DNA of 9,242 nt from Candidatus Argoarchaeum ethanivorans (lineage in GTDB: Archaea > Halobacteriota > Methanosarcinia > Methanosarcinales > EX4572-44): assembly GCA_905067535.1 (NCBI GenBank), contig CAJHIR010000042.1, forward strand, positions 1 through 9,242. The letters are read 5' to 3'. Below are positions 6,324-9,242 of this stretch, in pieces. The translations under genes were made by a program, and so were the position numbers. How positions within the stretch are numbered: the first letter of the stretch is position 1; each line of letters starts with the position of its first letter. Under the pieces are notes generated by a model, which saw only the letters and a program-made list of their open reading frames with translations, was not told the origin of the DNA and made no database searches.

Positions 6324-6890
6324 ATGTCTAAAGTTGAAGAAGCCATAAAATCGATTAAAATCGAAAATGTTGTAGCTTCCAGCTCCGTTGAAACTAAACT
6401 CGATTTACAGGAAGTTATTAAAGTTCTTGAAAATGCTGAGTACAATAAAGCACGATTTCCTGGAGTAGTATACCGAACAACCAATCCAAAGACTGCTGCC
6501 CTCGTGTTTGGAAGTGGTAAAATCGTGTGCACTGGTGCAAAAAGTATACCCGAGGTGCATAAAGGTCTTGGACAGGTTTTTGATCGAATACGCAAAACCA
6601 ATGTTGAAATACCTGATGAGCCAGAGGTCACCGTTCAAAATATCGTAGCATCTGCCGATATTGGTACTGTGCTTAACCTCAATGCTATCGCCATTGGACT
6701 TGGTCTGGAAAACATCGAATACGAGCCAGAGCAGTTTCCGGGTCTTGTATATCGACTTTCAGTACCCAAGGTAGTAATGCTGATATTTGGCAGTGGAAAA
6801 CTTGTTGTCACAGGTGGCAAAAAACCTGTTGATGCCGAAGATGCTGTTATCAAGATTATGGATGAGCTCGATAGTCTTGGTCTTCTGTAA
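6324..6890 (+). CDS. tbp: TATA-box-binding protein (TBP)
   Basis: This is the general transcription initiation factor that binds and bends the TATA box and recruits TFB and RNA polymerase. The 188 residues form the typical direct repeat. Repeat 1 (about 11-90) has IENVVAS, FPGVVYRTTNPK and ALVFGSGKIVCTGAK. Repeat 2 (about 102-182) has VQNIVASADIG, FPGLVYRLSVPK and LIFGSGKLVVTGGK. The DNA-kinking phenylalanines are in place (Phe45, Phe62, Phe138, Phe155). Length is normal for archaeal TBP and there is no acidic C-terminal tail. Repeat 1 differs more from repeat 2 than a pure duplication would, as is usual. It has its own promoter and overlaps the hydrolase gene by one base. Some archaea carry several TBPs; whether this is the only copy cannot be told here. 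Confidence 0.97.
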   Translation: MSKVEEAIKSIKIENVVASSSVETKLDLQEVIKVLENAEYNKARFPGVVYRTTNPKTAALVFGSGKIVCTGAKSIPEVHKGLGQVFDRIRKTNVEIPDEPEVTVQNIVASADIGTVLNLNAIAIGLGLENIEYEPEQFPGLVYRLSVPKVVMLIFGSGKLVVTGGKKPVDAEDAVIKIMDELDSLGLL

Positions 6891-7729
6891 TGCAGAGTAT
6901 CCCAATACTTGACAATCATATACATCTTGACAGACGGGGTCGTTTTTTAGATGCAGTGCGGGATTTTGTAAACAGTGGCGGCACGCACATCGTTCTTGTT
7001 TCAAAACCATCATGGACAATCGGGATTAACATCATACAGGCTGAAGACTACAAAAAAGTGTTTGATGAGACACTTACAATAGCAAAAGCAGTTAGAGAAC
7101 AGGGGGTTGGCGTTTTTGTGGTACTTGGAGTTCACCCAGCCGAAATATCTAAACTGATTGAACAACGACCACTTGAAGAGGTGGTGGATTTGATGAAACA
7201 GGGGCTTGATTGCGCAGGCAAATATGTAGAAAAACAACTTGCAGTTGGCTTAAAATCAGGAAGACCTCATTATCCCGTATCAAAAGAAATGTGGGATGCG
7301 TCCAATCACATAATAGAGCATGCAATGATCCTATCAAGAGAGCTTGATTGTGCAGTACAACTTCACACAGAAGATACAACCATTGAAATGTTGCATGAAT
7401 TATGGGATATAGTAAAAAAAACGGGAATGTCTCCACAGCGAGTGGTAAAACATTATGCACCACCGATGATAAAAGAATTTGAAAATACTGGACTATTTCC
7501 CGGGATTATCTCATCAAAACATGCTGTAGAGGAAGCATTGCAGACAAGCGCACGTTTTGTGATGGAAACCGACTATATCGATGATTTAAAGCGTCCAGGA
7601 GCGGTACTTGGACCAAAAACAGTACCTAAAAAAACAAAAAAACTGATTGAAGTGTACGGCACAGAACCATTTTACAGGGTGCATAAAGAGAACCCTGAGA
7701 AAATATACCAGATAGAAATAAACTTGTAG
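6890..7729 (+). CDS. TatD-like metal-dependent hydrolase (archaeal TIM-barrel family)
   Basis: This 279-residue protein belongs to the archaeal branch of TatD-related TIM-barrel metal-dependent hydrolases. Metal-site residues are visible in order: DNHIH (His10, His12), LGVHP at 79-83, QLHTED (His159), KHYAPP (His188) and METDYID (Asp228). The position where bacterial TatD has a bridging Glu (EIGLD) reads VGLKSGRPHY (119-128), so the metal centre differs from the DNase TatD; a deoxyribonuclease role should not be assumed. It is probably cytoplasmic. The start ATG overlaps the TBP stop as TAATG with no Shine-Dalgarno site, which implies re-initiation by ribosomes finishing TBP. The substrate is unknown. 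Confidence 0.88.
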   Translation: MQSIPILDNHIHLDRRGRFLDAVRDFVNSGGTHIVLVSKPSWTIGINIIQAEDYKKVFDETLTIAKAVREQGVGVFVVLGVHPAEISKLIEQRPLEEVVDLMKQGLDCAGKYVEKQLAVGLKSGRPHYPVSKEMWDASNHIIEHAMILSRELDCAVQLHTEDTTIEMLHELWDIVKKTGMSPQRVVKHYAPPMIKEFENTGLFPGIISSKHAVEEALQTSARFVMETDYIDDLKRPGAVLGPKTVPKKTKKLIEVYGTEPFYRVHKENPEKIYQIEINL

Positions 7730-7795
7730 CATTTGTTTAGCTAAGTATAGTCATTCCAAAAGTTATAATCACAAGATTCGTTATTTCTACTCACG

Positions 7796-8143
7796 TTGTG
7801 TGTAGTACTTGCGAGGGTCAAGAGTCACTTACAGTTCAGGCAGGGAAAAAAAGAAAATATCAAGGTGTGTTACGGAAGAATAAGAAGGTATGGAAGTAAT
7901 GGGAATCGCTTGATAAATATTGAAGAATTAAAAGAATATTACGACTCTTATGACAAAGAAAAACAGTGGAAAAAGAAATTAGGTAAAGACCTTAATTGGC
8001 GTTTGTCATTTGTAGAATACAAAGAATCGGAAAGAACAAAACACGTTCATAGGTTACATCCGTACAAAGGTAAATTTATTCCTCAATTAGTAGAATATTT
8101 TATTGATGACCATATTAAAATTTTAAGAAAAAGTGAATTATGA
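7796..8143 (+). pseudogene. N-terminal fragment of a DNA methyltransferase
   Basis: The open frame gives 115 residues. The second half, WRLSFVEYKESERTKHVH followed by RLHPYKGKFIPQLVEYFI (residues 68-103), is the segment found in many DNA adenine/cytosine methyltransferases just before the AdoMet-binding motif DPFxGSGTT. Here the frame stops after only 12 more residues (IDDHIKILRKSEL), so the AdoMet site and the catalytic motif are missing: alone it cannot methylate DNA. The start is unsure: TTG 7796, GTG 7865 (no good Shine-Dalgarno site at either), or a lost upstream part. A TATA-like TTATAAT at 7763-7769 lies upstream. The stop overlaps the next ATG (ATGA), so it may instead be half of a split enzyme. 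I favour a remnant of a restriction-modification locus. Confidence 0.6.
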
Positions 8144-8352
8144 AAACATATCAGGTTGTACTTACTAAAAGCTATTTGGTATCGGTTAGTGCCAGAACGA
8201 AAAAACAAGCACAAAGAGTATGTGAATTTTACACAAATGACATCCACGATATTTCAACAATAGAAAACAGAAAAAAAGAAGAGTTCCAGATTGAAAATAT
8301 TAAATGTACTATGAATGAAATTTTTGACTGCAGAGAGATAGAAACAATGTGA
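8140..8352 (+). CDS. DpnD/PcfM-like small protein
   Basis: This 70-residue protein begins MKTYQVVLTKSYLVSVSART and continues with KKQAQRVCEFYTNDI. The pattern of a strand, a second strand ending in V-x-A, an 'eeA' helix with a following Tyr, and a final strand resembles the DpnD/PcfM-like family, small proteins found beside restriction-modification genes and on mobile elements; their role is unclear. The ATG overlaps the stop of the methyltransferase fragment in an ATGA, so translation is probably coupled. Lys-rich AT codons fit an accessory origin. The family call is by pattern and moderate; the open frame itself is good. Confidence 0.55.
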   Translation: MKTYQVVLTKSYLVSVSARTKKQAQRVCEFYTNDIHDISTIENRKKEEFQIENIKCTMNEIFDCREIETM

Positions 8353-8483
8353 AAGACGTTACAACAAAAATCATCCGAGGTGCTTGTAAAGATGTCTTAT
8401 TAACAATTGATTTTGAAATATCAAAAAGTCTCCTATGCTTTTGGTCACTACAACGCGGGATACCAAAGACCCAAAAAATCTAA
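8349..8483 (+). CDS. Doubtful 44-aa ORF after the DpnD-like gene
   Basis: A GTG at 8349 overlaps the stop of the preceding gene and opens a frame beginning VKDVTTKIIRGACKDVLL and ending GIPKTQKI. No motif is recognised. It may be the start of a lost restriction gene or a chance frame. It ends some 20 bases before the stop codon of the oppositely directed small membrane gene. Confidence 0.25.
   Translation: MKDVTTKIIRGACKDVLLTIDFEISKSLLCFWSLQRGIPKTQKI
8473..8478 (-). terminator. T-run terminator of the ATP synthase operon
   Basis: On the minus strand, six T in a row followed by GGGTC occur about 25 bases after the stop of the 49-aa gene. Archaeal RNA polymerase ends on such T-runs without needing a hairpin. 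No further minus-strand gene follows. Confidence 0.45.
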
Positions 8484-8502
8484 TATATTTATGGAAAATG
8501 AT

Positions 8503-8652
8503 TTATTCGAATAATATATAGCAAATGATAAAACAACCAAGCACAAGCATTGCAAGCGAAATTCGCCACCACCATGTCATAATGAAAATGCGTGATTCCG
8601 GATCTTCATACTGACGTATCAGAAAATTAAAAATGCGGTCAGACGTGGACAT
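8503..8652 (-). CDS. Small membrane protein after ATP synthase subunit D (49 aa)
   Basis: The ATG (8652-8650) follows the subunit D stop TAG (8655-8653) without a single base between. The 49-residue product begins MSTSDRIFNFLIRQYEDPES, continues RIFIMTWWWRIS and ends LAMLVLGCFIICYILFE. It therefore has a polar, amphipathic first half, a Trp-rich interface (27-29), and one clear membrane span (about 31-48). The position right after subunit D matches the small gene ahaG in the Methanosarcina mazei ATP synthase operon, but I cannot confirm homology by eye. It is too short for usual gene-length cut-offs. There is no good Shine-Dalgarno site; translation is expected to depend on termination at subunit D. 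Its role could be assembly of, or association with, the membrane ATP synthase (inference). Confidence 0.72.
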   Translation of the reverse strand: MSTSDRIFNFLIRQYEDPESRIFIMTWWWRISLAMLVLGCFIICYILFE

Positions 8653-9242
8653 CTATGATTTAATCTTCTTCAGTCTGAATGTTTCTTCCCTTTCCATTTC
8701 CTCAAGCCGCAGCATGATAAAATCCATTGCCTCAGATAATTCCGGAATGACTTTAAACTCGAGCGCGTTGACACGACGCTTTGTTTTTTCAATATCGTCA
8801 AGAAGCTTTTTCATCGTGGTTTCAATCTCTGCTGCAATGATGATTTTTTCAACAAGATTTTCATAGGCATCAGCAGCCTCATCGATGCGCGAACTTGTCC
8901 CAATGATGCCATAGCCTCGCTCGATGATGTTTTTTTTAACACTGGTCGATTTGATTCTTGGAACCACCACACCCATCACGTTCTTGCTTTCGAGCGTTAT
9001 CACTGGTGCATCTTTAAGAGCAAAAGCAGTGGATTTTACAGCCACCACACCCTCGATTGCTTTTGCAATGTTCAGATTTTGTTGAGCAATTTCATAGTCC
9101 TTCTCAACTTCACTTCTCACATTCTTAGCTTTATTAAGAATGTCAAATAGTTCTATGATGAGCCCATCACGCTTCATTTTAAGAAGCTTGTGTCCACTCT
9201 CAGATAGCTTGATCTTTTTCTTAAGTCCTATAAGCTCTGAAC
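8653..9242 (-). CDS. atpD: A-type (V-type) ATP synthase subunit D, 5' end beyond the window
   Basis: This is the central-stalk subunit of the archaeal A1AO ATP synthase, the rotor shaft inside the A3B3 head, coupling ion flow to ATP synthesis. The frame stays open to the window edge: upstream of the internal Met at 9177 it reads [20 protein letters not shown] followed by [12 protein letters not shown], the family's typical N-terminal helix. So the true start is a few codons outside the window, and Met at 9177 is not the start. Visible are 195 residues; the full protein is usually a little over 200. Two long coiled-coil helices (N-terminal about the first 60 residues, C-terminal the last 70, with [20 protein letters not shown]) flank a middle section with VVVPRIKS. 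The stop abuts the next small gene. Confidence 0.95.
   Translation of the reverse strand, partial: SELIGLKKKIKLSESGHKLLKMKRDGLIIELFDILNKAKNVRSEVEKDYEIAQQNLNIAKAIEGVVAVKSTAFALKDAPVITLESKNVMGVVVPRIKSTSVKKNIIERGYGIIGTSSRIDEAADAYENLVEKIIIAAEIETTMKKLLDDIEKTKRRVNALEFKVIPELSEAMDFIMLRLEEMEREETFRLKKIKS

Noticed and set aside
8633..8866. Plus-strand Ser-rich frame over the ATP synthase genes
   Set aside because: It is the antisense shadow of subunit D and the small membrane gene.
9175..9177. Met at 9177 as the start of ATP synthase subunit D
   Set aside because: The frame continues upstream with the conserved [21 protein letters not shown] helix to the window edge.

Overview
The window is archaeal. 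It holds a complete TATA-box-binding protein gene, the subunit D gene of an A1AO (V-type) ATP synthase, A/T-rich TATA boxes with upstream BRE-like purines, and Shine-Dalgarno sites matching an archaeal GGAGGTGAT. The subunit D gene followed by a tiny membrane protein, together with DUF364 and the TatD-like hydrolase, points to a methanogen-related euryarchaeon (Methanosarcinales/ANME-like Halobacteriota). The sequence read by eye does not fix a genus.

Layout. (1) Bases 1-982: a TATA box, an unlisted 41-codon membrane/Cys-rich small ORF, then a coupled DUF364 (putative heavy-metal-chelation) gene with fairly GC-rich codons. (2) Bases 1001-4701: a visibly AT-rich three-gene operon with its own promoter. 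It encodes a guanylate-kinase-like P-loop domain fused to a TIR-like/nucleoside-deoxyribosyltransferase-like domain, an unknown N-terminal domain fused to a Nudix hydrolase, and a protein with two tandem guanylate-kinase-like domains. I infer a nucleotide-centred conflict (defence) or signalling module; this is the strongest candidate for an undescribed system. (3) Bases 4702-5377: about 0.7 kb of GC-richer DNA without a convincing gene, containing a 25-bp near-perfect palindrome. (4) Bases 5378-6100: a class I glutamine-amidotransferase-like protein. (5) Bases 6101-6323: three hairpins in a row, then the TBP promoter. (6) Bases 6324-7729: TBP and a TatD-like metal-dependent hydrolase overlapping by one base (TAATG). 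(7) Bases 7796-8483: the remnant of a DNA methyltransferase that stops before its AdoMet-binding motif, a DpnD/PcfM-like small protein, and a doubtful 44-codon ORF. (8) Minus strand, 9242 to 8503: the 3' end of an ATP synthase operon, with subunit D (5' end cut by the window edge) directly followed, stop codon against start codon, by an unlisted 49-aa membrane protein.

How they work together: housekeeping blocks (TBP-TatD, ATP synthase) lie on the right, and accessory genes (kinase/Nudix/TIR-like operon, methyltransferase remnant) are inserted between them and the DUF364 and amidotransferase genes. The change in base composition at both edges of the three-gene operon suggests that it arrived by transfer. 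Its shared theme is nucleotide recognition (three GK-like domains), nucleotide-diphosphate hydrolysis (Nudix) and a possible nucleotide- or NAD-consuming domain (TIR-like), which fits a sense-and-kill circuit. That role is inference.
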